Source: Blastocladiella emersonii ATCC 22665 (Eukaryota > Blastocladiomycota > Blastocladiomycetes > Blastocladiales > Blastocladiaceae). From it: DNA of 64,000 nt. Under the pieces are notes generated by a model. That model was not told the DNA's origin and ran no database searches. It worked only from the letters and a program-made list of their open reading frames with translations. The translations under genes were made by a program, and so were the position numbers. The stretch covers positions 1,612,001-1,676,000 of the forward strand of contig JANHCV010000009.1 in NCBI GenBank assembly GCA_025594325.1, given 5' to 3'. This document shows, in pieces, positions 1-10,338 of this stretch (within the stretch, counting starts at the first letter, position 1; each line of letters opens with the position of its first letter).

Positions 1-1
1 C

Positions 2-904
2 AACACGAAGCGACTCTTGCCGGCCAAGGGCAAAGGCAAGACCAAGGGCAAAAAGTCACAGCTCTCAAACGCTTTCGCCGCCGCTGGAAACGGCGCCGAG
101 CTTCCCGCTAGTGGCTCCACTTCGCCTCCAGTGCTTCGCATCGTGTGCACGCCGGCGATGTGCATGACCACGGCTGACCCAGCGGACGACTTGATTTCGG
201 GTTCGCCCTCCGTTCCCAAACCGCTCGTCAAGCGGTACACGGTCGACCATCTGCTTGTCTTTGTCAAATTCTACGCCGCACCAGTCGGGCCACGGTTCTT
301 CTTCTCATGCCGCGTCACGCCGTCAATGCTCGTCTCGCAGGTCACGCGCGGGTGGCTCATCCCGGACATGCTTGCGGGCATGCTTTTCTCCGAGCCCTCG
401 AACTACTACGAGGAGCGCCCTGGCGGCGCGCCGCCGCGCCGACTCAGCCCGCGGCTCTCGTTCCGCGCGCAAAACATGCCGTTCGGCGCCGTGATCGTGA
501 TCGAGTTTGCCAAGCTCACCAAGCCCAAGCAGCTCCGCATGCTCACGCCGTCGGACCACATGCAGGTCGTGAGCGTGCTCCCGGCCATGCTCGACCTCGC
601 GGACCAGCACCCGGACCCGGCGCGCGTGCGCGCGGTCATCGAAGCGGCTACCTCCGCGTTCCTGGTCTCGCTTGCGCTGGCGCCCGACATTCAGCCGGAC
701 ATCCGCTACGAGTACCGCATGATTGCGCGCGGCCGCTGGGCGCCACCCACGTACCCCCAGTGGGTCGAGGACTGGGCGAGCGGCAAGTGGAAGCGCGAGT
801 TCGTCTGGCTGTGTGACCCGGACGCGCCGGGCTTCCAAGGCGAGGACCCGAACCAACGGTTGAAGCTGTTGGCCTACGCCGAGCGGGACAGTCTTCCGTT
901 TTAG
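2..904 (+). CDS. Unknown protein, 5' end outside the window
   Basis: An uninterrupted frame is open from base 2 and ends at a TAG (902-904), giving about 300 residues. No ATG lies near the beginning; the first in-frame ATG is at about 159, so the true start or an upstream exon is probably outside the window. The visible N-terminus is lysine/glycine-rich (KGKGKTKGKKSQ), like a basic disordered tail. The rest reads as a folded globular protein with many aromatic residues near the C-terminus (RGRWAPPTYPQWVEDW). I do not recognise the family. It lies 242 bases upstream of the DUF4470-type gene on the same strand. It could be the last exon of a larger gene. Confidence 0.55.
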   Translation, partial: NTKRLLPAKGKGKTKGKKSQLSNAFAAAGNGAELPASGSTSPPVLRIVCTPAMCMTTADPADDLISGSPSVPKPLVKRYTVDHLLVFVKFYAAPVGPRFFFSCRVTPSMLVSQVTRGWLIPDMLAGMLFSEPSNYYEERPGGAPPRRLSPRLSFRAQNMPFGAVIVIEFAKLTKPKQLRMLTPSDHMQVVSVLPAMLDLADQHPDPARVRAVIEAATSAFLVSLALAPDIQPDIRYEYRMIARGRWAPPTYPQWVEDWASGKWKREFVWLCDPDAPGFQGEDPNQRLKLLAYAERDSLPF

Positions 905-1146
905 CGCAACTGAAGCCCCGTTTGCTTTGCAAGCCGCCGAATACATTTTCTGATCCAGTTCGTTCGTGTATGCTTGGGCGGCCTCTCGCAACTGCGAGCG
1001 ATCTTGTGGGTTGCGTGAGCGCCGGCGACGCGTTGAACATGCACTCTCGCGAAAAGGATCGAGTCAGAGTTTCGGTGAATCCGAGCTCCACTGTTCTCAC
1101 GGCCGCCGCTCGCTCTCCCCTTGTCGCACCAGCACTCCTCACCACC

Positions 1147-4100
1147 ATGAAGTAAAAGAATAAGACTAACCGCAAACGCAGTGCCAAGAGCCAGGCTACT
1201 GCCCGGCCCGGCGGCAAGCCTGCCACGGTGGTCGACCCGCAAGCGTCCGCTGGGACCGCCACCGAGCCCGTCACCGCGGCGGCGACGGACCCGTCACCGA
1301 CTTTCGCCATCGACGAGCTGGCTGATCCTTACTACCCTTACGGCCGCTCGTACTCGCGCGACCTGTTCCTGTACCACGACCCGCGCGGCTTCCAGCGCAT
1401 CGACGCGCTGCTCTTCCAGTGCGGCGACCTGCGCAACGTTTCGCGCACCATCGACGAGGCCAAGCGCAAGTATGCCCGCGGCTCCGACTTTGCGTTCGTC
1501 CTTAGTGACACGCACCCCGAGGTGCTCGCGCGCAACTTGCTCGTCCTGCACGCGGTCGCAGAGCGCGGCGCCGCCGACAAGTCTGCTCTTACGCGCCACA
1601 TTGGTCAGCTCTACTATTCTCTCCTTCTTGAGCCCTCGACCCGCGAGTACTGGTTCGAGCAAATGCGCTCGTGTCTCAATGCAGAGTGGACCCGCGAGAA
1701 CGTCCCGGTTTTCGTGCTCGACGTCCCCACGCTTCGAGTCGTCCGCCAGTGCTGGAAGGCGTGGCTCGCGTGCGACTGGTCGGCCGAAAAGCTTGCCCAG
1801 GAGCGCAGCAACTTCTTTGCTCGCGGCGACGGCGACGACGGTCCCGACCACGTGCAGATCACCATCGACGATTTCATGGCGAACGCGCGTCGCACCTACG
1901 GCGACAAGTTTCCCAGCGGCGAACAGAAGGCGAAGCTGGAGCACGAGGTTCGTTCGCTTCTCAATAACGGCGCTTTCCTGTTCAATGCGACCGACGAGCT
2001 TTGTGACCGCGACGATCTCGATGTCAACCCGACCATGCTTCTCGCCGAGTCGGACGGCACGCTCTCATTCTCGGCCCCGTTTGCCTTCTCGCCGCTTAAC
2101 GTGTTCCAGGTCGAGCCTCAAGACGTTAACGGCAGCATGCATCGCGAGCTGTCCATGTACGTCGACTCGCTGTTCGAGGCGTTCGGTCCCTGCGGCGACC
2201 GCCGCCACGAGCGCCGCCGCAACCCCGACCCGATGGTCCCTGTCCTCCGCTGGAAGGAGCAGCAGGATCCGCCTGTCCTGGCATTCCTCTGTCGCATCGC
2301 CTTCATCGCCGGAGGTCCCATTGAAATCATGGAGAAGCTTACGTCGCACAAACAGCTTGAGCACCCGCCGCAGCCGCTTCGCTTCCCGTGGCACCAAAAC
2401 CAGCACGTGTCAAATCAGCTTCGGTTCAACGTGATTGAGACAGGCAACCTAATGGATGTTTGCGGTCTCCTCAACTTGCTGGTCCACGCGTCGCCGCTGC
2501 TCGCGACGCATTGGGAGCAGGGCCGCTCGGTGATTCGCACTTATACTGACCATGTATATTCGATTTCCGCTTCGCGCCTCGACTTTCTGCGCCGTGTCAC
2601 GGGGCTCCCGCTCGAGGCGTTCCCGACGCTTCTGGGCGTCAACCTCCTCAAGCGACCCACCGACCACCACTGGGCGACGCATGTGTCGCGCCTTGCTTGG
2701 AGCACGAGCCAGGTGATGCGCCGCGGTGGCCGTAGCCGCGAGGAGTTTACCTTCTACCGGCTCGCGACGCCGACCGTGCCGATTGCGCTGCGTGAGTCGA
2801 CTTTCTTGATCGACACTCTCGTGCAGCTCGCCAAGGAGCTGGCGGTCCGAAGGCCGCTGCTCTCACCGGGTTGCCTGGTACGTCCTCATACTGTGCTTCC
2901 TCGAGCGGACGCATCTCACGTTGCATTTAAATCGTGTAGCTGCGCCTCGCGGTCCGAGCGCCCTTTTGCCCGAGCTGCTCGCCTTTGCGTTCGCTTCGGG
3001 CCGGATCACTTTCACTGGCGCCACGTAGCTCACGTCGACGCCGTGGCCCGACGTGCGCGAACTGTGGTCGGCCATCTCCGCCAGCTCCTCGCTTGCTTCG
3101 TCCGCCGCCGAGATCTTTGCCCACGCTCAGCTCCACGGCTTCTCGATCAGCGTCGGCGAGACGGCCGGCGACACGCGCCTGTACCGCGTCGAGGGCCTCG
3201 TCGACCGTTCTCTTGTCAGTCCGCCGCGGAAGTGAACCCGCTGTCCGCCATGGTCCTCGAGATCGCGTGTGGTTCCACCGTTCACCAGTTCCACAGTCTC
3301 ACCATCAAGCCGTTCCACGACGGCGGCGGCGACGTCGACGTCGACCAGGTGCGCGTCTCGGTGTGCGTCCCGCGCTTCATTGTCGAGACTTGCCCGGGCG
3401 ACCTCGACGTTCGCGTCCGCTTTGACCACGGTGCCGCGAGATGCGCGGCCACGGATGAGCAGCGGGTGCCACTTGCGTCCGTGTCCGCGACCAAGGTGAC
3501 CGCCGGCTCGCGCACTGAGGCGACCAGCAGCGTCGCCAAGTATGCTGTTGCCACGCGTTTTGCGTGCTATAATAACGGCATGATTTTGCCTACTTCAAGC
3601 CCGCTTCTGCCCGCCATCAGCGCCATCGAGACCGCCGATTCTATCACGCTCACGCTCTCGGTCCCGTCTTCTCAGGCGCGTGCCACCATCGCTCGAGCAG
3701 GCGAGGAGGAGACGGCGCTTACCCACGGCAGTGTCGCCCTGACCGTCGGCGGGAACATGCAGGTCACAATGCTTCCCTGCCGCATCGTCATCAAGTCCAT
3801 TGTCCAGCAGCCGCGGCGGGGCACCGTCGAACTCGCCCTCACAAAGGAGCTTTCGCCCATTGTCCTCGAGGCCGACTATTACTTCTCGCCCATTGCGTGC
3901 AACGCCGACCACTCGGACACGTACGAGGCGGGCAAGCTGGGCCGCCTGGACCAGCACGCTGCGCTTCTCGCGCTGCGCCACGCCGTCACGGACGAGGAGA
4001 TTGCCGCCGTCGAGGGGATCCGGAGCGACATTCGCGAAATGAGCGGCAAGCTTCCGCGCGGGCTGCCGGCCGACCAGGAGGCACGCTTCCTGCGCGTCAC

Positions 4101-4740
4101 GGTTGCGCGGCTGTTCAAGGCGTACGCGCGCGGCGTGCGCGTCGTCGAGTTTGCCATCGCCGGCTTGAGCCGTATGCTTCCCAGGCCCCTGCTTGCCATG
4201 GTGCTGATTCTCAACCGAATGGCCGTCATCCCGCCGGCCGACTCGTCGCGCGCGCACACGCCGGTCCTCGACGTGAGCTACATGTCGCACCCGCTCATGT
4301 CCTCGACCTGCAGCCATCGACCAAAACCGCAGGGCGCGTCCGAGGAGCTCCAGGCGGCGATCGCGACCAAGCTGCCGCGCGTCCGCGGGTCCGGTTCGGG
4401 CGTGTTGCATATCGAGATCCCGTACAGCTGCGTCTCGTGCCTGATCAACGTCTTTAGCCACATTTATCGTTCAGCACCCGACCAGCGCTCCTTCAACGAT
4501 TGCGGATTCGATGCGCACTTCTTCTCGCATATCCAGCCGCATCTGAAGCGGTGCCATTTGATGCCGATGTACCCTGTTCACGGCTCCCAGTACCGCGTCA
4601 CGATCCCACCGCCACCGCCGACTCCCGCCTTGGCCGCGGCTGCATTTGGTATCTCATCCGCGCGCGGCAAGCGGCGCGACACGGTGATCGAGGAGGAGAA
4701 CGAGGGGGAGTTGGATGCGCGCATCGTCGAGCTCGATTGA
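1147..4740 (+). pseudogene. DUF4470-domain (fungal MYND-type) protein, frameshifted
   Basis: The N-terminal part matches the fungal DUF4470 family, often annotated as MYND-zinc-finger proteins: a YPYG motif, then LLFQCGDLRN and VLARNLLVLHAV, and later a block with TGNLMDVCGLLNLLV. Length, about 1,170 codons, is normal for the family. The probable start is ATG 1147 after CACC, with a very short intron from 1152 (30 nt to 1181, or 39 nt to 1190; both restore the frame). The frame breaks near 2865-2880, where coding sense moves to another frame (VAWYVLILCFLERTHLTLHL). It meets TAG at 3026-3028, resumes, and shifts back near 3225-3235 to run cleanly to TGA 4738. Two shifts and one stop argue for a pseudogene; assembly errors are the alternative. 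Function of the family is unknown. Confidence 0.65.
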
Positions 4741-5465
4741 GCGGTGTTGTGCATGAGCGTGGGCGGGACGAATGTATCCCTATCAGGGGTCGATTGTGAC
4801 AGCGGTTGATCTTTCCGAAACGGAGGAGCGAGAGAGCCAACACAAGAAGTATGGACCTTGGAGCTGCAGTTGAGGAAGGAGCTGCTAGTCGTGAGAGTGA
4901 ACAGATTAGCCGTAAGCGCGCCTTCCTATGCGCGTGTATTGCGATGTTGTCGCTCGTTGTGTCCTACGTTACCTGCACGTCGGCCATTTGCCCAATATTC
5001 ACGACTTCTGGCCGCAGGGTCCATCTCGGTTCCCAAAGAGCATTTCAAGTGATGCGCGGACGGCGCTCTGCTTCGGCGTTGTTTCGATGTTGGTGCCTGA
5101 GCCGAGTGAAGCACGCACAGCAACAGGGTGCTGAGGACGCGTCGGTTAGGCGCACGGGGCTCACGTGGGGTGGCTTGAGCGGCGTTCCCACCCTGCGCAG
5201 CGACACAGGGACTTGGCGGCCGCGACGCGATCGAGCCTCCACTGTGGCATCATCACTCCATGCAAAGCGAATGGAAACCCACTGGAACTCGGCGCAACAT
5301 GCGCCCATGTATCATGGCTACCCGCTTGGCCTGTTGCTCGGGTGGTCTGGGTTCCAACCCCAACTACACCACGGACCCCGCCGCCTTCGCACTCGCAGCC
5401 TTACCCGCATGCTTACTCTCGTCTGGCACCCGCTCACGAGACCTCGGCTGCTTCCCCTGCCTCTA
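4741..5465. other. No gene recognised
   Basis: Only short, mutually overlapping open frames without family-like composition occur here. One ACGCGT lies at 5137-5142. The stretch follows the stop of the DUF4470-type gene and probably holds its 3' flank plus decayed DNA. Confidence 0.4.
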
Positions 5466-5470
5466 TATCT

Positions 5471-5884
5471 GCCTCTGAACTTGATCTGCTGCTCTTTGCA
5501 CAACAGCGCCTCGTTGTCCCGACTTTGACCGCGCTTAGCGACCCGGATCCCGCCACGTGGCTGCGTGTTCTGGAGACGGATCTTGACATCCTTGGCCTCC
5601 CCCGCCGCCTGTGGCATGCTGCAGCGCTATGTTACGCCGACGCCGAACTTGCACGGACAATTTGCCTTCGCGCACAGGAACGCTTTGAAGCGGCAGGCGT
5701 GGCGAACGGCGACTTGTGGCAATTTAGTACCCGACCTGCGGTACTCGAGCTTGGTCATTACGCACCGCCGAGTTTGCAATCGAGCGCGTTGCCAGCAATC
5801 CGAACGTCCGTGTTCGATCCGTGCGCTTCAACTGGATACTCGGCGTGGCCGCAGCAACAACCTGCGGCTACATTCGCGACTTAA
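5471..5884 (+). pseudogene. Coding-like remnant, possibly gag-like
   Basis: The frame ending at TAA 5882-5884 contains about 95 residues with protein-like composition (SELDLLLFAQQRLVVPTL, then DPATWLRVLETDLDILGLP and LWHAAALCYADAELA). The pattern of a tryptophan-containing helix followed by helices and an Ala/Leu-rich segment loosely resembles a retrotransposon capsid domain, but I see no zinc knuckle, protease or reverse transcriptase nearby. Upstream residues in the same frame look random, so the original start is lost. Family assignment is a guess. Confidence 0.25.
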
Positions 5885-6463
5885 AGATTCTTGACGGCGG
5901 CTGACGCGACGTATCAATCGACCGCCTTTGCCTCACAACGCGTTTACTTGGCTGAATATTGACGCAACCAATTACTTGATGTGGCCCCCTTTCCACATGC
6001 CACTGGTTCTGTTTTGAGCGCAATTCCATCGCTTCGACGATCAACTGTCGCGGCGCTTAGCTCGAACCAACTTCAACTGCGCGTGTCGACCCTACACACC
6101 CAGTCGTTTGAACACTGGGCGCCTTCTCCTCAGCGGCGATCGTGGGACCTTGCTTCGACCTTTGCCGACTCACCAGCGCCCTTAAGAATCAGTTTCCTGG
6201 GCTCTGCGGTTCGAATTCTGTCCTTCTTGGTTGTTCGCCAGGGTACTCCTCTGTACAGATTCCGACGGCATTAGTCCGCCTCGCCTATCAAGCTCAAGCG
6301 TTGCTGGTTTGCTCCAGCGCCGGTTCCTCGCGGCAAGGGATCATCTCTCAAACGAGCGCGGAAACAAATCTGGTTTGGTTCGGATGTACGAAAGCGGGGT
6401 GCAGCGGAAAGTAAAGGAAAACTTGTTCAAAGAGGAAGACGAGATGGAGCGCAAGGGCGTCGA
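5885..6463. other. No gene recognised
   Basis: Short open frames in all six readings, none convincing. The DNA is less GC-biased than the neighbouring genes, as expected of non-coding or decayed sequence. Confidence 0.4.
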
Positions 6464-7249
6464 TCACAAACACACGCGGGATGTGGTGGATGGAAGGAGT
6501 GGAAAGGGTGCCCGCAAACTGTCACGAAGGCCCAGCAAGAACTCGCTGGCATGGTTGAATGTTAGGCCGTCTTGACAGCACGGGTCACTCGTCTGAGTGC
6601 GTGAGGCTGGCGTCATTATCGATTTCCCTACAAGGATCGCCCAACACGTCAGATTGGCTGCTTGGGAGGGCTGCATGTCGGGAGGTCGCACGTACAGCGT
6701 ATGCTGTTCGCTCGCGACTTCCTCAAGAGCAGTCGGAATAGCGAGAGGGTTCTTGAGCACGTCACGCTGGGCGTCCGCCCCCTTCCGGAAGATTTTGACA
6801 ATGTTGCGTGACGCGTTACGGAGGGCCTGGCTGTCCTGCCGCGTACGGGCCAACTTTGACGACATCCGGTTGAACCGCGCCCGCTGCTGTTTGAGCTGGG
6901 CCCCCATCGCAGCGTAGTGGGCCTGCCACTCTTCAAAGTCGGCCTACCGCTGCTGGCGAAGCTCCAGACGTTTCTGCTGCAGCTGGGCCTGCTCTTCCCG
7001 CATCAGGGCAAGCTCACGCTGCACCTGGGCGAGCTGGTCAATCACGAGCTGGAGCAGGTTTGAGGCGGGGGGAACTTCGTTGGGCTGCTCCGTTCTAAGC
7101 AGATGGGAGCGTGTGGAAGCATCAGGAGTGCTATCGGGGGTATGAATGCATGCAGTGCCTACTCGTATCGGACTTGACGGTGTTGTGGAGACGGAGCGTG
7201 GGCCGCGTTCGCCCGCAAGCGACAGAAGATCATGTGCCGCACACTGCAT
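6464..7249 (-). pseudogene. Coiled-coil protein interrupted by one TAG
   Basis: Two open stretches (7249-6947 and 6943-6464) are in the same minus-strand frame and separated only by TAG at 6944-6946. Read through, they give an S/T/P-rich N-terminus, then a long heptad-like segment (LQLVIDQLAQVQRELALM, EEQAQLQQKRLELRQQR, stop, ADFEEWQAHYAAMGAQLKQQ) and a basic helix (LRNASRNIVKIFRKGAD). This is a coiled coil of about 90 residues, followed by a less ordered tail. The family is not recognised; architectural similarity to bZIP-like or transposon-encoded coiled coils is too weak to use. The single stop suggests a recent pseudogene, a sequencing error or stop-codon readthrough. Confidence 0.45.
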
Positions 7250-7746
7250 ACAGCCAAGTCACCTGAGCCGACGCCACTCGCTGCGCCACTACGCTCCCCG
7301 ATGATTGAGATCAATAATGATGCCCTGCTGCGCAGTTACCCTTCTCCATGCGCTTCACCGAGCCGGCGCGACTAAATATCTAGTCCACCGCAGTGAGATT
7401 TACGCCTTACTCCATACTCCATCAAGCGACACCCGGAGCGCATAGTTCAGAGTGATAGGATTTGCAGTGCACAGCATTGCTCTCAAGATCGACGTGACTT
7501 CGTGCTACGCAGGGTTGACTGCGGGGAGCGTCTCGAACGCCCGCTCTCGGCAAGGGAACTTGCTCTCGCTGGGACGCGCCGCGCCCTCGGGTCAGCCTGC
7601 GCCACACCACGTGCGCGTTAACCCGTGGCGCCGCTGCCTGCCGCTGGGGCCGATCCGCCGGCTCGGATCGCCCCCAGAACCCCGCCCATCCCTGCCGCCC
7701 CGCTTCTCCCCCTCCCGAGTTGCGGCATTCAACGTAAATCGCTACC
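7250..7746. other. Intergenic, no gene recognised
   Basis: Upstream flank shared by the coiled-coil remnant (minus) and the F-box-like gene (plus). I see no conserved element in it. Confidence 0.4.
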
Positions 7747-8661
7747 ATGAAACTTGCCAAGTGCCCGCGCAACCGAGCGTCGTACTTCCCTCGAGGGTCC
7801 TCAAGCTGCACGGTGTCTTCTTGCTTGGACTCGGCCGACCATCCCGGTGCAAGTGTCCAGCAGCCGCGCTTCCATCGCCTTGTGCAGATCACAGAGCTGT
7901 TGGAGCGCATTGCGCGCTTCTCGCCGCTCCAGACCAAGGTGGCGCTCTCCGCCGCATTCCCCGCCTCGCTCCCGCTCGCAACCCTCTGGGCATCCACGGT
8001 CGCGATCCCGCGTGTCCGCCCAGGCCTGGCCGTGCTGCCCGATCCCCGCGGACCGCGCCGCCTGCTGCGCGACCTCGAGTCGTGGTCGTCGCTCACCCGC
8101 GTCACGCAGCTCGACCTCGGCGGGACTCCGCTCACGCGCGGGTCCGACGTGGTCCATCTCGCCGGCCTGTTTCCCGCGCTGCGCTCGCTCGTGGTGACGC
8201 TGCCGAAGCCGCACCTCATCGCGTTCGATCTGCGCGAGATCTTTGGCCGGCGGTGCCTCCCGCGCGACGCCGTGGCCGTCTACGCGAGCAAGCACGGGAT
8301 CGCCATGTGCGGGCTGCCGAGCGGCACGCTGCATGCCACCGATGAACCTGACCAGCCTGCACTCTCGCCGTTCTGGCCGTCCCTCGTCGATCTTCACGTT
8401 GACCTCGCCCCGCGAGCTACGTGCACACCCGCGGACGAGCGGCTCCCCGGTCTTCGGGGCAACACTAATCGCGGATTGGAGCGGCAAGTGTACCGGCAGC
8501 TGGACTGGCTGTACTTTGTCCAGACCGTGGCCGAGCTCAACGCGTGCACCGCCGTCACGCTCGCCGACCCTTCTTGGCGAGCGTGTATCGGGGGATGCGA
8601 TGGTGATTGGTTGGTCCGTGGCACTGTGTTATGTTCCGAATGTGATAAAAAGGCATTTTGA
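7747..8661 (+). CDS. F-box-like protein with leucine-rich segment
   Basis: A single-exon frame of 304 residues, ATG 7747 to TGA 8659. After a short polar N-terminus, residues about 40-75 form an F-box-like helical motif (ITELLERIARFSPLQTKVAL), followed by segments with the spacing of leucine-rich repeats (LTRVTQLDLGGTPL, then LFPALRSLVVTLP and WPSLVDLHVDL). F-box proteins usually recruit substrates to SCF ubiquitin ligases; that role is inferred from architecture. The C-terminal 40 residues look atypical and the LRR region is short, so the gene may be truncated. It seems to be the only uninterrupted member of a family whose other copies here are broken (25.2, 35.7, 37.6 and 42.7 kb). Confidence 0.5.
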   Translation: MKLAKCPRNRASYFPRGSSSCTVSSCLDSADHPGASVQQPRFHRLVQITELLERIARFSPLQTKVALSAAFPASLPLATLWASTVAIPRVRPGLAVLPDPRGPRRLLRDLESWSSLTRVTQLDLGGTPLTRGSDVVHLAGLFPALRSLVVTLPKPHLIAFDLREIFGRRCLPRDAVAVYASKHGIAMCGLPSGTLHATDEPDQPALSPFWPSLVDLHVDLAPRATCTPADERLPGLRGNTNRGLERQVYRQLDWLYFVQTVAELNACTAVTLADPSWRACIGGCDGDWLVRGTVLCSECDKKAF

Positions 8662-8724
8662 TACCATTCCGACCGTGCCTCCGTATTTGAATACTTATTA
8701 TGCCGCACGTGACCGCGAGGCGCG

Positions 8725-8730
8725 ACGCGT
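8725..8730. promoter_or_regulatory. ACGCGT box upstream of the chitosanase gene
   Basis: The palindrome ACGCGT lies inside the longer palindrome CGCGACGCGTCGCG, 95 bases before the chitosanase ATG. In yeasts ACGCGT is the MCB element bound by the MBF cell-cycle factor. In DNA this GC-rich the hexamer can occur by chance, so the role is inferred only. Confidence 0.25.
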
Positions 8731-8824
8731 CGCGTTCCCGCGCTGCTTCTTGTTCGCGTCGTCGTCAACGCACTCCTCCCCCCTCTCTCTCCTCCCTCCC
8801 TCAGCCTGCGACGCACTCGCCACC

Positions 8825-10195
8825 ATGAAGCTTACAACTGATCGCACCCGCCGCACCAAGCCCGCGACCTCGCTCGTCCTGACGGCCGTGCTCCTCGCCG
8901 CCGCCCTCCTCGTCGCGATGGTGCGTGCCGACCCGGGCCCGGACCCGAGCCCCGTCGCCGAGGCGTCGCCGAGCCCGAACCCGCACGCGTTCCCGGACCC
9001 GATCGCCGCCGCGGACCCGGCCGTGATCCCCGCCAACATCCACGACGAGGCCGTGCACGCGCTGCACGTCGACGGCGGCGACCAGATCGACGACGTGGTC
9101 ATCGAGGAGGTCCCAGAGATCGCCCCGCTCGACCTGTCGAGCCTGCACGACGTGCCGTCGCCGCACGGCGTGGACGAGGAGGAGACGGCGATCATCGCCG
9201 AACTCGGCGGTGATGGCGACTCGGGCGCCGTCCCGCTCGTCGTCGACCCGCGCGACTGCCCCGCCGCGTCGTCCTCGGCGACGCCGCCCGCGATCGAGGA
9301 CCTGGTCGCCATCTGGAACCACCCGCGGTACCCGCCCAACTCGCTGCCGACGCCCACGGCGAGCCTCGCGCCGCCCGCGCTCAAGGCCAAGGTCGAGCGC
9401 GTGCTCGCCGAGTTCGACAAGGTGCAGAACCCGGGCCTGCTCGACCCCGCGTCGTGCGGCGATCTCGGCGACGGGCGCGGGTTCACGGCTGGGATTGGAG
9501 GTACGCTCTATCGGTGCTGACTTCGCTCGGAGTGTGAATGACTGACACGTACGGCTGTAGCCTTCACGACGTTCGACGGCAACGCGCTCGCCGTGCTGAC
9601 GCGGTACCGCGCCGCGACGGGCCGCGGCGACCTGGCCATGTACGAACCGGCGCTCGCGCAGCTGGCGGACCTGCAGTCGTCCGAGACGGCCGCGATCCCC
9701 AAGTTCTGCTGCGCGTGGACCGCCGTCGCGACCGACCCGGCGACCTCGGCCGCGTTCGCCGCCGCGCAGCAGGCCGTCGTCGACGACGAAGTCTACGTGC
9801 CCGCGATGCTGCTGGCCGACACGCTCGGCGCGTCCAGCGCGCTGTTCCGCGCACACCTGTACGACGCGGTCGGCGCGCACGGGCTCGGCGACGACCCGGA
9901 CTCGGTGTACACGATCGCGTCGCGCGCGCAGGCCGCCATCGCCGACTGGGCCACGGCGGACGAGGCCGCCAAGCACGCGGTGTTCGCCGACGCCCGAGCG
10001 GTCTCGCTGTACGCGCCGTACGCGCTGAACCCGGACCGCGATTCGGCGGATAACGGCGGGAACCCCGTCGTCACGGGCGCCGCCGCCGCGCGCGTCGAGT
10101 GCTTCCGCGCGTGGGCCAAGCAGGGCAACTGGGCGCTCACCGGCAAGCTGGAGTGCAAGGCTGACGGCGGGCTCGACTTTGCTGTGTCGGACTAA
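8825..10195 (+). CDS. Secreted chitosanase, GH46-like
   Basis: Two exons (8825-9500, 9561-10195) with a 60-nt intron (GTACGC...TGTAG) give 436 residues; the codon split across the junction closes correctly. ATG 8825 sits in a good context (CACC). Residues 1-36 form a signal peptide (basic start, then LVLTAVLLAAALLVAMVRA). Residues 37-170 are an acidic, Pro/Ser-rich linker. The catalytic part resembles GH46 endo-chitosanases: the candidate proton donor Glu196 (LAEFDKVQNP) stands 20 residues before Asp216 in GDGRGFTAG, close to the Glu/Asp pair of the Streptomyces enzyme, followed by GFTTFDGNALAVL, MYEPALAQLADLQ and a DEVYVPAMLLADTLG helix. It should hydrolyse chitosan outside the cell, perhaps in wall remodelling. 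GH46 is chiefly bacterial and algal-viral, so transfer into fungi is plausible; the intron shows it is a settled eukaryotic gene. Confidence 0.8.
9501..9560 (+). other. Intron of the chitosanase gene
   Basis: GTACGC donor, CTGAC branch-like site, CTGTAG acceptor, 60 nt. Removal joins GFTAGIG to AFTTFDGNALAVL and restores the GH46 motif order. Confidence 0.85.
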
Positions 10196-10338
10196 GCGGC
10201 GGATCCCGCTCGTCGTTGACGTGCTGCTGTTCTCATCTGTCATACACATATCCGTTACATGACCTTGCACGGCGACGGGGCTGCGCTACGAGACTAGATA
10301 AGTGACTAAATTGGACTAGAATACCACACTCCCGTTCC

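Noticed and set aside
2879-2938. 60-nt intron (GTACGT...TGTAG) in the DUF4470 gene
   Set aside because: The candidate intron itself reads as coherent protein in another frame, continuous with downstream coding sequence, so a frameshift explains it better.
5340-5365. tRNA-like B-box sequence (GGGTTCCAACCCC)
   Set aside because: The purine required after TTC is missing and no matching A-box or cloverleaf stems are seen.
5471-5884. Retrotransposon
   Set aside because: Only a weak gag-like stretch; no reverse transcriptase, integrase or terminal repeats found.
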